Notes: a model not told the origin generated them from the sequence alone. A stretch of DNA of 64,000 bases from Methylotenera versatilis 7 (GCF_000799165.1 NZ_JUGF01000001.1:496001-560000); one strand, 5' to 3'. Positions 35,465 to 46,393 are shown, counted from the first letter of the stretch. Translations and numbers: made by a program.

Positions 35465-36184
35465 ATGGCAAAACCAGCCTACAAACGCATACTACTTAAA
35501 CTTTCTGGCGAGGCATTGATGGGCGATGATGCTTATGGTATTAACCGCGCTACTATTGATGATATCGTTGCTCAAATCAAAGAAATTGTCGATTTGGGCG
35601 TCGAGGTGGGCGTGGTCATTGGCGGCGGCAATATTTTTCGTGGTGTAGCGCCTGCTGCGGCAGGCATGGATAGAGCGACTGCGGATTATATGGGTATGCT
35701 GGCGACTGTGATGAACGCATTAGCCTTGCAAGATGCCATGAAACACATTGGGATAAAAGCACGTGTGCAAAGTGCGCTGAATATTGAACAAGTAGCCGAG
35801 CCTTATATTCGTGGTAAAGCAATCCGTTATTTGGAAGAAGGTCGTGTGGTAATTTTCGGCGCAGGAACCGGCAATCCGTTTTTTACGACAGATACCGCAG
35901 CTGCTTTGCGTGGCATGGAAATTAATGCTGAAATTGTATTAAAAGCCACTAAAGTCGATGGTATCTATACAGATGACCCGAAAAAGAATCCAAACGCGAC
36001 ACGTTATGAAACAGTGACTTTTGATGAAGCAATCATAAAAGATTTAAAAGTAATGGATGCTACAGCATTAACCTTATGTCGCGATCAAAAGTTACCGATT
36101 TCTGTATTCAGTATTTTTAAGCCGGGTGCGTTAATGCGTGTGGTGCTGGGTGAAAATGAAGGTACACGAGTGATTGTCGCTTAG
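35465..36184 (+). CDS. pyrH: UMP kinase
   Basis: 239 residues. Bacterial-type UMP kinase, hexameric, feeding UTP/CTP synthesis. [13 protein letters not shown] at the start, [48 protein letters not shown] and [13 protein letters not shown] are family blocks. The ATG has only a weak site. 214 bp gap from tsf, then frr follows 55 bp later. Confidence 0.98.
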   Translation: MAKPAYKRILLKLSGEALMGDDAYGINRATIDDIVAQIKEIVDLGVEVGVVIGGGNIFRGVAPAAAGMDRATADYMGMLATVMNALALQDAMKHIGIKARVQSALNIEQVAEPYIRGKAIRYLEEGRVVIFGAGTGNPFFTTDTAAALRGMEINAEIVLKATKVDGIYTDDPKKNPNATRYETVTFDEAIIKDLKVMDATALTLCRDQKLPISVFSIFKPGALMRVVLGENEGTRVIVA

Positions 36185-36239
36185 AATACTGTTTTAAGCT
36201 CAATAATGTAATTGAATAAAAAGTAAGTTGGAGAGGTAT

Positions 36240-36797
36240 ATGTTGGAAGAGATTAAAAAAATAGCTGATGTAAAAATGCAGAAGTCATTGGAGTCCTTAA
36301 AAAATGACTTGGCTAAAATACGTACAGGTCGTGCGCATACCGGCTTGTTGGATCATGTGATGGTGGAATATTACGGCTCAATGGTGGCTGTTAACCAAGT
36401 CGCAAACGTGAATTTGGGTGATGCGCGTACGATTAACGTGCAGCCATATGAAAAAAACATGATTGGTAAAGTAGAAAAAGCCATCCGTGACTGTGACTTA
36501 GGGTTGAATCCTGCCACGAATGGTGATTTGATTCGCGTGCCGATGCCAATGTTGACAGAAGAGCGTCGTCGCGACTTAACCAAAGTTGTGCGTACAGAAG
36601 GTGAAGGCGCGAAAGTAGCGATTCGTAATGTGCGTCGCGATGCCAATGATGCGTTGAAAAAACTATTAAAAGATAAAGAAATCAGTGAAGATGACGAGCG
36701 CCGTGCACAAGATGAAGTGCAAAAAATGACGGATAAAGCCGTGATTGAGGTTGATAAGTTGCTGCAAGTTAAAGAAGCTGATTTGATGGCCGTTTAA
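36240..36797 (+). CDS. frr: Ribosome recycling factor
   Basis: 185 residues from the ATG at 36240, which follows GGAGAGG; an earlier TTG frame (36228) contains the ribosome site and is rejected. [27 protein letters not shown] (as [18 protein letters not shown]), MVEYYGS and [20 protein letters not shown] are typical. Splits post-termination ribosomes with EF-G. Confidence 0.98.
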   Translation: MLEEIKKIADVKMQKSLESLKNDLAKIRTGRAHTGLLDHVMVEYYGSMVAVNQVANVNLGDARTINVQPYEKNMIGKVEKAIRDCDLGLNPATNGDLIRVPMPMLTEERRRDLTKVVRTEGEGAKVAIRNVRRDANDALKKLLKDKEISEDDERRAQDEVQKMTDKAVIEVDKLLQVKEADLMAV

Positions 36798-36825
36798 TTT
36801 TTAGGCTCATTTTAAGGGTTAATCA

Positions 36826-37581
36826 TTGAAGTTTTTTTCTAGTTCTACGCAAACGATTCCTGATTCAGGTGAAATCCCCAATCATATTGCTGTGATTATG
36901 GATGGCAATGGGCGTTGGGCGCGCAAACGTTTTTTGCCGCGTATTGCGGGGCATAAACGTGGTGTGGAAACGGTGCGCGAGGTTGTTAAACAATGCGCAC
37001 TAATGAATGTTAAGTTTTTAACCCTGTTTGCATTCAGCAGTGAAAATTGGCGCAGACCAGATGATGAGGTTTCATTTTTAATGGGCCTGTTTATGGATGC
37101 GCTAAAACGCGAGGTCGTTAAGCTGCACGATAACAATATTCGTTTGATTTTGATTGGTGACCGCAGTCGTTTTAATGCGGAGTTAATTGCACAAATGGAA
37201 GCTTCTGAACAATTAACGGCCAATAATACGGGCTTAACCTTAACGATTGCGGCCAATTACGGCGGGCGCTGGGATATTTTGCAGGCGACCAATCGCATGA
37301 CGAATGCGTTGCCACAAAAAGCAGGCCAGTATACAGAAGAGGATATATCGCCTTATCTATCCATGCATTACGCGACTGAGCCAGATTTATTTATTCGCAC
37401 AGGCGGCGAAAAACGTGTGAGTAATTTTCTGTTATGGCAGCTGGCTTATACAGAGTTTTACTTTACTGATACGCTATGGCCAGATTTTGATGCGAAAGCG
37501 TTTAATGACGCCATACAATCGTATCGACAACGAGAGCGCCGTTTTGGTCGCACCAGTGAGCAACTCACTGTAGTCAATTAG
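36826..37581 (+). CDS. uppS: Undecaprenyl diphosphate synthase
   Basis: 251 residues, TTG start after AAGGGTT. cis-prenyltransferase that builds the C55 carrier from FPP. HIAVIMDGNGRWARKR (catalytic Asp), LFAFSSENWRRP, PDLFIRTGGEKRVSNFLLWQLAYTE (shown as IRTGGEKRVSNFLLWQ) and TDTLWPDF. Full length. Followed by cdsA 8 bp later. Confidence 0.97.
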   Translation: MKFFSSSTQTIPDSGEIPNHIAVIMDGNGRWARKRFLPRIAGHKRGVETVREVVKQCALMNVKFLTLFAFSSENWRRPDDEVSFLMGLFMDALKREVVKLHDNNIRLILIGDRSRFNAELIAQMEASEQLTANNTGLTLTIAANYGGRWDILQATNRMTNALPQKAGQYTEEDISPYLSMHYATEPDLFIRTGGEKRVSNFLLWQLAYTEFYFTDTLWPDFDAKAFNDAIQSYRQRERRFGRTSEQLTVVN

Positions 37582-37589
37582 TTTAAATT

Positions 37590-38411
37590 ATGCTCAAAAC
37601 CCGTATTATTACCGCCTGCCTATTAGTGGCTGTTTTTATCCCTGCACTTTTTATGCTGAGTAATACGCTGTGGGCTTACTGTATGCTGGCCATTTCTTTG
37701 CTGGCATTGCATGAGTGGGGCAGTATGATTAAGCTTACTGCGTTACAAAACAGCCTGTATTTGCTTATAGCGGGCTTTGCTGGGCTGGTCATCGTATCGC
37801 TAATAACGCAATATGGTTTTCATCTGTTCTTCTTAAAATCACTCATCGTGTTTTTTATAGCTGCGCTATTTTGGCTATTTGTGGTGCCATTTTGGTTCAA
37901 GACTAAATGCTTAATCAATAGTAAGTTTGTCATGGCGATGTTGGGTTTATTATTAATTACATCACTTTGGCTGGCTTTGATTTGTGCAAAAGGCGCAGAC
38001 CCCTGGCTGTTATTGGTGTTGTTGGCGACGATTTGGATTGCAGATACCGCTGCTTATTTTGCAGGTAAAAACTTTGGTAAACATAAGTTAGCACCGACCA
38101 TTAGCCCGGGTAAAACTTGGGAAGGTGTAGCAGGCGCATTGATTGCTGTCTCTTTGTTTGGTGCGGTTTTATACTTCGGTTTTGGTTTTAAACAATTGGC
38201 TGTTTTTCCTGCGTTATGGATTACTACCATATTAGGCGTTGCTGGCGATTTGTTTGAATCCATGATAAAACGTCAAGCTATGTTGAAAGATAGCGGCAGT
38301 TTATTGCCGGGGCATGGTGGAATTCTGGATCGCATTGACGGCATTATTCCCAGCTTGCCTATCGCAATATTAATGATTTATTTATACCATTATTTTAATT
38401 TGGCTGCCTAA
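37590..38411 (+). CDS. cdsA: Phosphatidate cytidylyltransferase
   Basis: 273 residues, about eight membrane helices. Forms CDP-diacylglycerol from phosphatidate and CTP. The signature near the C-terminus is seen as SMIKRQAMLKDSGSLLPGHGG followed by ILDRIDG, with the earlier ISPGKTWEGVAGAL and ADTAAYFAGKNFGKHKLAP. Stop codon TAA is one base from the next start, so translation of dxr is probably coupled. Confidence 0.97.
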   Translation: MLKTRIITACLLVAVFIPALFMLSNTLWAYCMLAISLLALHEWGSMIKLTALQNSLYLLIAGFAGLVIVSLITQYGFHLFFLKSLIVFFIAALFWLFVVPFWFKTKCLINSKFVMAMLGLLLITSLWLALICAKGADPWLLLVLLATIWIADTAAYFAGKNFGKHKLAPTISPGKTWEGVAGALIAVSLFGAVLYFGFGFKQLAVFPALWITTILGVAGDLFESMIKRQAMLKDSGSLLPGHGGILDRIDGIIPSLPIAILMIYLYHYFNLAA

Positions 38412-38412
38412 A

Positions 38413-39657
38413 TTGCAAAATCAAACCATTAAAAACGCAGCTATGCAAAATGTGACTGTATTAGGCAGTACCGGCACGATTGGTTTGCAAACGCTGGATG
38501 TAATCGCGCAACATGCGGATCAATATCAGGTTTATGCCTTGGCCGCCAATTCAAATGTTGAAGTCATGCTGAAGCAATGCGTGCAATTTCAACCCAAAAT
38601 CGCTGTGTTATTGAATGAAAAATCCGCATTGGATTTACGTTCAAAACTGCAAGCCATTAACAGCAAAACCGAAGTGATTTCTGGCATGGCAGGTTTAGAA
38701 CAAATTGCCAGTGATGATGCAGTGGATATTGTGATGGCAGCGATTGTTGGTGCAGCTGGTTTAAAACCAGCAATGGCTGCAGCACATGCAGGCAAGCGCA
38801 TCTTATTGGCTAATAAAGAAACCTTAGTAATGGCGGGCAGCTTGTTTATGCAAGCGGTTAAAGCTGGCGGAGCAACTTTATTGCCCATTGATAGTGAGCA
38901 TAACGCCATATTTCAAGTGATGCCACCACAGCAGCTGGCTCATCTTAGCGACGGCGGTGTACGTAAAATCATCTTAACTGCATCTGGCGGGCCATTTAGA
39001 CAATATTCATCAGTACAATTGGCAGCAGTTACACCTGCACAGGCACTTAAACATCCTAATTGGGTGATGGGGACAAAAATCACGATTGACTCTGCAACCC
39101 TGATGAATAAAGGCTTAGAAGTGATTGAGGCGCATTGGTTATTTAATGCTGCGCTCGAACAAATAGATGTCGTTGTACACCCGCAAAGTGTTATTCATTC
39201 GATGGTGGAATATATTGATGGCAGTGTATTGGCGCAATTGGGTAATCCTGACATGCGCACACCGATTGCCTATGCCTTGGGCTATCCGAATCGTATTGCG
39301 TCTGGGGTCGCTTCACTTAATCTGTTGGAAATTGCAAAATTAGAATTTGAAGCACCAGATACCAAGCGCTTCCCGTGTTTGCAATTGGCTTACGATGCTT
39401 TGAAATTAGGTGGCACTGCGCCAGCCATATTGAATGCCGTTAACGAAGTAGCGGTAGCCGCATTTTTAAACAATGATATCCACTTCCTAAATATTCCTGC
39501 ATTGATTGAAAGCGCGCTTGCTTCGATTCAGGCGGAACCAGTTTCGTCCTTAACCCAATTGATTGATATTGATAATGAAGCAAGGGATTTTGCACAAAGC
39601 GCCATTTCAAAAAGTAGCTTTGCAAAAAATATGCATAAACAGGCATTAAGCGCATGA
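38413..39657 (+). CDS. dxr: 1-deoxy-D-xylulose 5-phosphate reductoisomerase
   Basis: 414 residues if the coupled TTG is used; the ATG at 38443 (MQNVTVLGSTGTIG) gives a more usual start of 404. Second step of the MEP isoprenoid pathway, NADPH and Mg dependent. VLGSTGTIG nucleotide motif, LLPIDSEHNAIFQ, TASGGPFR, TIDSATLMNKGLEVIEAHWLF (in pieces: DSATLMNKGLEVIEAH) and VVHPQSVIHSMVEYIDGS. The ATGA at the end overlaps the rseP start. Confidence 0.97.
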   Translation: MQNQTIKNAAMQNVTVLGSTGTIGLQTLDVIAQHADQYQVYALAANSNVEVMLKQCVQFQPKIAVLLNEKSALDLRSKLQAINSKTEVISGMAGLEQIASDDAVDIVMAAIVGAAGLKPAMAAAHAGKRILLANKETLVMAGSLFMQAVKAGGATLLPIDSEHNAIFQVMPPQQLAHLSDGGVRKIILTASGGPFRQYSSVQLAAVTPAQALKHPNWVMGTKITIDSATLMNKGLEVIEAHWLFNAALEQIDVVVHPQSVIHSMVEYIDGSVLAQLGNPDMRTPIAYALGYPNRIASGVASLNLLEIAKLEFEAPDTKRFPCLQLAYDALKLGGTAPAILNAVNEVAVAAFLNNDIHFLNIPALIESALASIQAEPVSSLTQLIDIDNEARDFAQSAISKSSFAKNMHKQALSA

Positions 39658-41048
39658 TGACATTAATCGCATTCATCGTGACTATTGGACTATTGGTCAC
39701 GATTCACGAGTATGGCCATTTTCAGGTGGCACGCTGGTGCAATGTAAAAGTACTGCGTTTTTCTGTGGGTTTTGGCAAACCATTGTGGAAAAAAACTTTT
39801 GGCAAAGATAAAACCGAATTCGTGTTAGCCGCAATACCGTTGGGTGGCTTTGTCAAAATGCTAGATGAAAGAGAGTTGAAAGCTGAACGCGAGCAAAACT
39901 TAGATGTAACGCCAGCCAGCTATTCAGAAGCCGAGTTGCAGCGTGCATTTAATCGCCAGAATGTCTGGAAGCGCATTGCAATTGTATCGGCAGGCCCGAT
40001 TGCCAATCTGTTGCTGGCTATCTTTTTATATTGGCTTTTGTTTATGCAAGGTGTGACAGGCATGCGCCCGATTGTCGGAGATGTTGTCAAAAATAGTTTA
40101 GCCGCTTCTGCCAGCTTGAAAAAAGGGGAAGTGATCCAGTCAATAGCAGGCAGCCCTGTTAAAACATGGACAGATGCGCGCTGGATATTACTGGAGCAAT
40201 CGTTAGAAAATAAAAATGTGACAATAGAGGCGTTAAGTACTGACAACGTATTGCATGTACATACGCTTAGTTTTAGTGGGGTTAATAGCGACCCTGAAGT
40301 CGATATTCTAGAAAAAGTTGGCTTGGGTATGTTTAAGCCCAATATCCCAGCGGTAATTGGTGAAATATTACCGAATAGTGCGGCTGAAAAAGCTAACTTC
40401 AGATCCGACGACAAAATTTTAAGTATTAATGACGTCGATATGCGTGACTGGGAAAGTGTGGTAGCCAAGGTTAAAGCTAGCCCTAATAAAGTCTTGCAAA
40501 TAAAAATTGAGCGAGCACAAGAACTGCGTACTATTGCAGTTGTCCCAGAACGGGTGACGGAAAACAACCAGTCTTTTGGTCGATTGGGCGCCAGTGTTAA
40601 GTTAGATCAAAAAACGTTAGACGAATTTTTAATTGAATTACAGTACTCTCCGTTACAAAGCTTACAAAAAGCTATTTTAAAAACATGGGATACTGCAATA
40701 TTCAGTTTGAAAATGTTAGGCAGAATGATTACAGGGCAGATTTCTATCAAAGGCATTAGCGGACCGGTCACCATTGCAACATTTGCGGGCGAGAGTGCAA
40801 GTTTAGGACTGAATACCTTTCTTAGTTTTCTTGCATTGGTTAGTATTAGTATCGGCGTGCTTAACCTTTTGCCAATACCTGTGTTAGATGGCGGCCATTT
40901 GATGTATTATATCGCTGAAATATTAAAGGGTTCACCAGTGTCAGATCAAACAATGCTGGTTGGGCAAAAAATAGGGTTTGTGTTACTAGGCTTGCTTATG
41001 ACTATTGCCATTTTTAATGACTTTAGTCGACTATTCACTACATTTTAA
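39654..41048 (+). CDS. rseP: Site-2 intramembrane protease RseP
   Basis: 464 residues. ATG overlaps dxr's TGA (4 bp). Zinc metalloprotease with HEYGHF in the first membrane segment and the Asp ligand in LNLLPIPVLDGGHLMYY; PDZ-like domain in the middle (about 215-290; PNSAAEKANFRSDDKILSIND). Cleaves anti-sigma-E RseA and signal-peptide remnants in the inner membrane. bamA follows 14 bp later, the typical order. Confidence 0.96.
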   Translation: MMTLIAFIVTIGLLVTIHEYGHFQVARWCNVKVLRFSVGFGKPLWKKTFGKDKTEFVLAAIPLGGFVKMLDERELKAEREQNLDVTPASYSEAELQRAFNRQNVWKRIAIVSAGPIANLLLAIFLYWLLFMQGVTGMRPIVGDVVKNSLAASASLKKGEVIQSIAGSPVKTWTDARWILLEQSLENKNVTIEALSTDNVLHVHTLSFSGVNSDPEVDILEKVGLGMFKPNIPAVIGEILPNSAAEKANFRSDDKILSINDVDMRDWESVVAKVKASPNKVLQIKIERAQELRTIAVVPERVTENNQSFGRLGASVKLDQKTLDEFLIELQYSPLQSLQKAILKTWDTAIFSLKMLGRMITGQISIKGISGPVTIATFAGESASLGLNTFLSFLALVSISIGVLNLLPIPVLDGGHLMYYIAEILKGSPVSDQTMLVGQKIGFVLLGLLMTIAIFNDFSRLFTTF

Positions 41049-41062
41049 TTCGGGTTAATCAT

Positions 41063-43360
41063 TTGTTTAAAATCCGCCATATCCCCGCTATCGTTTTCAC
41101 ACTTTTCAGCCAGCATGTTTTGGCGCTTGAACCTTTTGTCGTAAAGGATATTCGTGTAGAAGGTTTGCAACGTACTGAAGCAGGCACTATCTTTAATTAC
41201 CTGCCTGTGCAAGTGGGGGATGTGATGAGTGATGAAAAGGCCACACAGGCAATCAAATCACTCTACAACACAGGTTTTTTTAAAGATGTGCGCATTGAAG
41301 CAGAAGGTGAAGTTCTGGTTGTTACCGTGCAAGAGCGTTCTGCTATTGCTAAAATTGAATTTACAGGTAACAAGTCATTTCCATCTGACAAGATGACTGA
41401 AGGGCTTAAGCAAATCGGTATATCGGAAGGTCTGATTTTTGATAAGTCGCAACTGGACCGTGCCGAGCAAGAAATTAAACGTCAATATTTATCACAAGGT
41501 AAATATAGCGCAACGGTTAAAGCAGTTGTCAGCCCGCTCGAGCGTAATCGCGTAGCTGTTAAATTTGAAATCGAAGAAGGCGTTGTTGCGAAAATTCGCG
41601 ATATTAATATCGTTGGCAACAATGTTTTCACCACGGAAGATTTGCGCGCCGAATTTCTGCTGACAACGCCGAATTGGATGAGTTGGTGGAATAAAGACGA
41701 TCAGTATTCTAAACAAAAGTTGACAGCTGATTTAGAGACCTTGAAGTCGTTTTACATGAATCAAGGTTATTTAGAGTTCTCAATTGATTCTACTCAAGTG
41801 TCGATTTCACCTGATAAACAGGATATTTACATTACGGTTAACATCACTGAAGGTGAAAAATATACGATTAGTGATGTGAAGCTGGCAGGTGAGTTACAAG
41901 TGCCTGAAACAGACCTTAAGCCGCTGATTAAAATAGCAAAAGATGATACGTTTAATCGCCAGTTAATTACTGAATCCAGTAAGGCTATCAGTGATCGATT
42001 AAGCAATGAAGGTTATGCGTTTTCAAACGTGAATGCAATTCCTGAGATTAACAAAGAAAATCATACTGCTGCATTTACCTTTTTTGTTGATCCTGGCAAA
42101 CGCGTTTATGTGCGCCGTATTAATTTAACTGGCAATACGCGTACACGCGACTCTGTATTGCGTCGCGAAATGCGTCAACTGGAATCAGCCTGGTATGCAG
42201 GCGATAAGATTGATCGTTCTAAAGTGCGTTTAGAGCGTTTACAGTACTTTGAGAGTGTTGATATTGAAACGCCTGCAGTCCCGGGCACTTCAGACCAAGT
42301 AGACCTTAATCTTAATGTTACCGAAAGATCGACGGGCAGCGTGCAATTTGGTGCGGGCTTGTCCAGTAGTGAGGGTGTTGTTTTAGGTGTTACTGTCAAC
42401 CAGCAAAACTTCCTGGGTACTGGCAACCGAGTTTCTGCACAAGTCAATACGGGTAAAGTGAATACAACCTACTCACTCTCTTACACCGACCCTTACTTTA
42501 CGCCAGATGGCGTGAGTCGTGGTTTTGATGTGTACAGACGCGATGTTAATACACGTTCTTTGGATATTGGTACTTATAATAGCTCCTCATATGGTGCGGG
42601 CGTGCGATTTGGTTTGCCGCTAAGTGAAAAAGATTTCCTTAGTGCAGGCCTCACTGCTGACATTACCAAGATTGAATTGTCAGATAATAGCCCTAAGCAA
42701 TATCTGGATTTTTGCGGCAATACCAGCGGTTGTAATAGTAACTCCTTGCAGTTGGCATTAGGCTGGACGCATGACTCGCGCGATAACACCTTGTTCCCCA
42801 ATAGAGGCGTTTTGCAAAGACTGACTGCGGAAACGACAGTGCCAGGCCTGGATTTGCAGTATTACAAATTGGAATATAAACATGCTTGGTACAAAGATGT
42901 ATTTAAAGATGTAACGGTTATGTTGAATGGCGAATTAGGTTATGCCGATAGTTATGGTGGTAAGGCTTATCCGTTCTTTAAAAACTTCTATGTTGGTGGT
43001 GTGAACTCAGTGCGTGGTTTTGACAATGGTGCAATTGGTCCGCGCGATTACGATCCAACTACCGGCCAGGATTTTGCGGTGGGTGGTACACGCCGAATAG
43101 TGGGTAATGCGGAAGTATTTATTCCTGTACCATTACTTAAAAATTCATCCCAATTCCGCTTAAGTGCTTTTGTTGATACAGGTAGTGTTTACGCTAAAGG
43201 TGACCCATTGAGTTTGGGTGAGTTAAGGTACTCAACAGGTGTAGGTATCAGTTGGTTCTCACCATTCGGCCCGCTAAAATTGGTACTTGCAAAACCGCTT
43301 AATGCTAAAGATGGTGATCAAACTCAAACACTGCAGTTCCAACTTGGTCAGCAGTTTTAA
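41063..43360 (+). CDS. bamA: Outer-membrane assembly factor BamA
   Basis: 765 residues, TTG start. Signal peptide (about 1-21, HVLALEPF), five POTRA domains (about 25-425), then a 16-strand beta-barrel ending QTLQFQLGQQF, with the terminal Phe sorting signal. The barrel loop motif VRGFDNG (about 645-655) is conserved. Inserts beta-barrel proteins into the outer membrane. In the usual rseP-bamA-skp-lpxD order. Confidence 0.97.
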   Translation: MFKIRHIPAIVFTLFSQHVLALEPFVVKDIRVEGLQRTEAGTIFNYLPVQVGDVMSDEKATQAIKSLYNTGFFKDVRIEAEGEVLVVTVQERSAIAKIEFTGNKSFPSDKMTEGLKQIGISEGLIFDKSQLDRAEQEIKRQYLSQGKYSATVKAVVSPLERNRVAVKFEIEEGVVAKIRDINIVGNNVFTTEDLRAEFLLTTPNWMSWWNKDDQYSKQKLTADLETLKSFYMNQGYLEFSIDSTQVSISPDKQDIYITVNITEGEKYTISDVKLAGELQVPETDLKPLIKIAKDDTFNRQLITESSKAISDRLSNEGYAFSNVNAIPEINKENHTAAFTFFVDPGKRVYVRRINLTGNTRTRDSVLRREMRQLESAWYAGDKIDRSKVRLERLQYFESVDIETPAVPGTSDQVDLNLNVTERSTGSVQFGAGLSSSEGVVLGVTVNQQNFLGTGNRVSAQVNTGKVNTTYSLSYTDPYFTPDGVSRGFDVYRRDVNTRSLDIGTYNSSSYGAGVRFGLPLSEKDFLSAGLTADITKIELSDNSPKQYLDFCGNTSGCNSNSLQLALGWTHDSRDNTLFPNRGVLQRLTAETTVPGLDLQYYKLEYKHAWYKDVFKDVTVMLNGELGYADSYGGKAYPFFKNFYVGGVNSVRGFDNGAIGPRDYDPTTGQDFAVGGTRRIVGNAEVFIPVPLLKNSSQFRLSAFVDTGSVYAKGDPLSLGELRYSTGVGISWFSPFGPLKLVLAKPLNAKDGDQTQTLQFQLGQQF

Positions 43361-43411
43361 TAGTAGAATAGGCTCATGAGCAATTGCGCTCATGATGTAA
43401 GGAGATTGGAA

Positions 43412-43927
43412 TTGAATCAAACGTTGAAAACTTTACTAACGGCTAGTTTCTTTACTTTAATGGCCAGCGTTGGTACAAACTCGATGGCGGCAGAGCTTAA
43501 AATCGGCTATGTTCAAGTAGATAAAATCTTGCAGGAAGCGCCACAGACTGCTGAAAGCGGCAAAAAATTAGAACGTGAGTTTAGTCCTCGCTCACAAGAG
43601 CTTGAGCGCACCCAAAAGCAAATCCGTGATATTGAAACCACTTTAGATAAAGAAAGCGTAACGCTTTCTGAGTCCGATCGCCGCAATAAAGAGCGCGATG
43701 TTTCAAATCTTAAAATTGAATTCCAGCGCAAGCAACGCGAATTACGTGAAGACATTAATTTACGTAAAAATGAAGAGCTTTCGGTTTTGCAGGACCGCAT
43801 CAATAAGGCAGTGCAAACGGTTTCTGAAACCGATGGTTATGATTTAGTCGTTTATGGTGGCGTGGCTTATGCCAGTAAAAAAATTGATATTACTGATAAA
43901 GTATTAAAGCTTTTGGGTAAGAAATAG
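43412..43927 (+). CDS. skp: Periplasmic chaperone Skp/OmpH
   Basis: 171 residues from the TTG at 43412, seven bases after AAGGAG; the ATG at 43376 would place this ribosome site inside the gene. Signal peptide ending NSMAAELKIG, and a long coiled-coil middle (about 45-125) forming the tentacles; C-terminal VYGGVAYASKKIDITDKVL. Trimeric holdase for outer-membrane proteins on their way to BamA. Confidence 0.92.
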   Translation: MNQTLKTLLTASFFTLMASVGTNSMAAELKIGYVQVDKILQEAPQTAESGKKLEREFSPRSQELERTQKQIRDIETTLDKESVTLSESDRRNKERDVSNLKIEFQRKQRELREDINLRKNEELSVLQDRINKAVQTVSETDGYDLVVYGGVAYASKKIDITDKVLKLLGKK

Positions 43928-43995
43928 ATTAGAAACCAAGCGCGTAAACTGCATCGTTGATTGCTTATGCGCTTAGTTTTTTGTAAACACTTCTT

Positions 43996-45054
43996 ATGAG
44001 CACCAATTTAACGCTACAACAAATCGTCTATCAATTGGGCGGACTAGTTTCAGGTGACCCTAACATCGTAATTGCTCGCGTCGGATCTTTAGCTTTTGCA
44101 CAAGCTGGAGCGATTAGTTTTTTCAATGAAACTAAGTATGCAACTCAATTAAATAATACGGCTGCAAGTGCCGTTATTATTAAGCCAGAGCATGCTGATC
44201 TGACTGAATTGCCTAAAATCATCACTGATAACCCTTACGCCTATTTTGCCAAATTATCCCAGCTATTAAACCCTGACAACGTTGCAATTACAGGTGTGCA
44301 TGCCACTGCTGTAATAGATGAGTCGATTAAATTACCAGAAGACTGCAGCATAGGCGCAAATGTTGTTTTACAGGCGAATGTCAATATTGGGAGTCACGTG
44401 ACGATTGGCGCAGGTTGTGTTGTTGAACGCAATGCAACCATTAGTGACAACACTATATTGGAAGCAAATGTCACCATTAAACATGGTTCGTACATAGGCA
44501 AAAACTGCCATTTATTTTCTGGCTGTATCATCGGCAATGATGGTTTTGGCTATGCCGAAGAAACTGGTCCGGATAAAAATAAATACTGGGTAAAAATCCC
44601 ACAGATAGGTTGCGTGGTAATTCACGATCATGTCGATATCGGCGCTAATACAACGATTGATCGCGGTGCAATTGACGATACCATCATAGAAGAGGGTGTT
44701 AAGCTCGATAACTTAATTCAAATCGCCCATAACTGCCGCATTGGAGCGCATACGGTCGTTGCTGGCTGTGTCGGTATTGCAGGCAGTGCTGTGATTGGCA
44801 AGCACTGCAGGATTGGCGGTGCGGCCATGATATTAGGTCATTTGACCATTACTGATGGCGTTACCATTTCACCTGGTAGCATGATTATGCGCTCAATTCA
44901 TAAAGCTGGAACCTATACTGCATTAATGCCGTTTCAAGAGCATGATGTTTGGCTTAAAACAGCAGCGAATATTCGCCATTTAAGTCAATTAACGGATAAA
45001 ATAAAGACCTTAGAAGAAGCGATTGAAAAATTAACTTCTCAAAGTCAAAAATAG
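43996..45054 (+). CDS. lpxD: UDP-3-O-acylglucosamine N-acyltransferase
   Basis: 352 residues. Third acyl step of lipid A: adds the N-linked 3-hydroxyacyl chain from acyl-ACP. N-terminal uridine-binding domain, left-handed beta-helix of hexapeptide repeats (about 105-320) and the catalytic His in [15 protein letters not shown]. Length normal. Followed closely by fabZ. Confidence 0.97.
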   Translation: MSTNLTLQQIVYQLGGLVSGDPNIVIARVGSLAFAQAGAISFFNETKYATQLNNTAASAVIIKPEHADLTELPKIITDNPYAYFAKLSQLLNPDNVAITGVHATAVIDESIKLPEDCSIGANVVLQANVNIGSHVTIGAGCVVERNATISDNTILEANVTIKHGSYIGKNCHLFSGCIIGNDGFGYAEETGPDKNKYWVKIPQIGCVVIHDHVDIGANTTIDRGAIDDTIIEEGVKLDNLIQIAHNCRIGAHTVVAGCVGIAGSAVIGKHCRIGGAAMILGHLTITDGVTISPGSMIMRSIHKAGTYTALMPFQEHDVWLKTAANIRHLSQLTDKIKTLEEAIEKLTSQSQK

Positions 45055-45062
45055 AGAACGAT

Positions 45063-45542
45063 ATGGCAGATAACGCAACAAATAATAACGCTACAAATAG
45101 TATGGATATTCATGAGATTCTCGATCACTTACCGCATCGTTATCCTTTTGTATTAATTGATCGCGTACTTTCAATGGAAGTAGGAAAAGAAATTACTGCA
45201 TTGAAAAATGTGACTGTGAATGAGCCATTTTTTCCAGGACATTTTCCTTATCATCCTGTAATGCCCGGTGTATTGATTGTCGAAGCGATGGCACAAGCTG
45301 CGGCAGTCCTTTCTTTTAAGACAATGGGTACCAAGCCTACTGATGATTCAGTCTATTATTTCGCCGGTATTGATAGCGCGCGCTTTAAAAAACCCGTTTC
45401 ACCAGGTGATCAAATTATTTTGAACGTCAAGATTGATCGTATTTTAAAAGGTATTTGGAAGTACACTGGTATTGCTACCGTAGATGGCACAGTTGTGGCG
45501 GAAGCAAATATGATGTGCATTTTGAAAGCAATAGAAAAGTAA
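45063..45542 (+). CDS. fabZ: 3-hydroxyacyl-ACP dehydratase FabZ
   Basis: 159 residues with a 12-residue Asn/Ala-rich extension before [16 protein letters not shown]. Hotdog fold; catalytic His in [15 protein letters not shown] and Glu in [10 protein letters not shown]. Removes water in fatty acid elongation; also sets hydroxyacyl supply to LpxA/LpxD in this cluster. Confidence 0.97.
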   Translation: MADNATNNNATNSMDIHEILDHLPHRYPFVLIDRVLSMEVGKEITALKNVTVNEPFFPGHFPYHPVMPGVLIVEAMAQAAAVLSFKTMGTKPTDDSVYYFAGIDSARFKKPVSPGDQIILNVKIDRILKGIWKYTGIATVDGTVVAEANMMCILKAIEK

Positions 45543-45604
45543 TATAATTCAATCAATTAACTTGTTAAGTTAAAGTAAATAATTAAATAGCTAGAATTTA
45601 ATCA

Positions 45605-46384
45605 ATGTCCGCCAAAATACATCCAACCGCTATTATTGATCCAAAAGCTGAACTTGATTCCAGCGTAACAGTTGGTGCTTATTCTACAATTGGTGCGCAT
45701 GTAAAAGTAGGAGCCGATACCCGTATTGCGAGCCATGTCGTACTAAAAGGCCCAACGACTATCGGTAAGAATAATCAGATTTTTCAATTTTCATCTTTAG
45801 GCGAAGAGCCGCAAGATAAGAAATATCGCGATGAGCCGACTACCTTGGAAATAGGTGATAACAATACCATTCGCGAGTTTTGTACGTTTAATCGCGGTAC
45901 GATTCAAGATAAAGGTGTGACTAAAATCGGCAACGATAACTGGATTATGGCTTATGTGCATATCGCTCATGATTGTACAATCGGTAATAACACCATCATG
46001 GCCAACAACAGCTCGCTGGCTGGCCATGTGGATATTCACGATTATGCCATTTTAGGCGGTTTTACCTTGATTCATCAGTTTTGTAAGGTTGGTGCGCATG
46101 TGATTACGGCCGTTGGGTCTGTGGTATTTAAAGATATTCCACCTTACGTTACTGCTGCGGGCTACGATGCCAAACCGCATGGTATTAATGCTGAAGGTTT
46201 AAAACGTCGCGGATATAGTCCTGAAAGCATCACGCAAATAAAACGTGCTTATAAAGCTTTATATCGCAACAGTTTAACGCTTGAAGAAGCTAAATTAGAG
46301 TTGGCCAATATGCAAAAAGATTGTCCGGAAATTGCAATGCTGACCGATTTTCTGCAAATCTCAACCCGCGGCATCGTCCGTTAA
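45605..46384 (+). CDS. lpxA: UDP-N-acetylglucosamine O-acyltransferase
   Basis: 259 residues. First step of lipid A synthesis. Hexapeptide beta-helix (about 1-185), catalytic His in AYVHIAHDCTIGN, and the C-terminal helical cap with GLKRRGYS. Adds 3-hydroxyacyl from ACP to the 3-OH of UDP-GlcNAc. lpxB starts 9 bp after. Confidence 0.97.
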   Translation: MSAKIHPTAIIDPKAELDSSVTVGAYSTIGAHVKVGADTRIASHVVLKGPTTIGKNNQIFQFSSLGEEPQDKKYRDEPTTLEIGDNNTIREFCTFNRGTIQDKGVTKIGNDNWIMAYVHIAHDCTIGNNTIMANNSSLAGHVDIHDYAILGGFTLIHQFCKVGAHVITAVGSVVFKDIPPYVTAAGYDAKPHGINAEGLKRRGYSPESITQIKRAYKALYRNSLTLEEAKLELANMQKDCPEIAMLTDFLQISTRGIVR

Positions 46385-46393
46385 TCCGCCAAA

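Noticed and set aside
39920-40567. 215-codon minus-strand frame opposite rseP
   Set aside because: Long but antisense to a complete conserved gene; no start signal and no recognisable domain.
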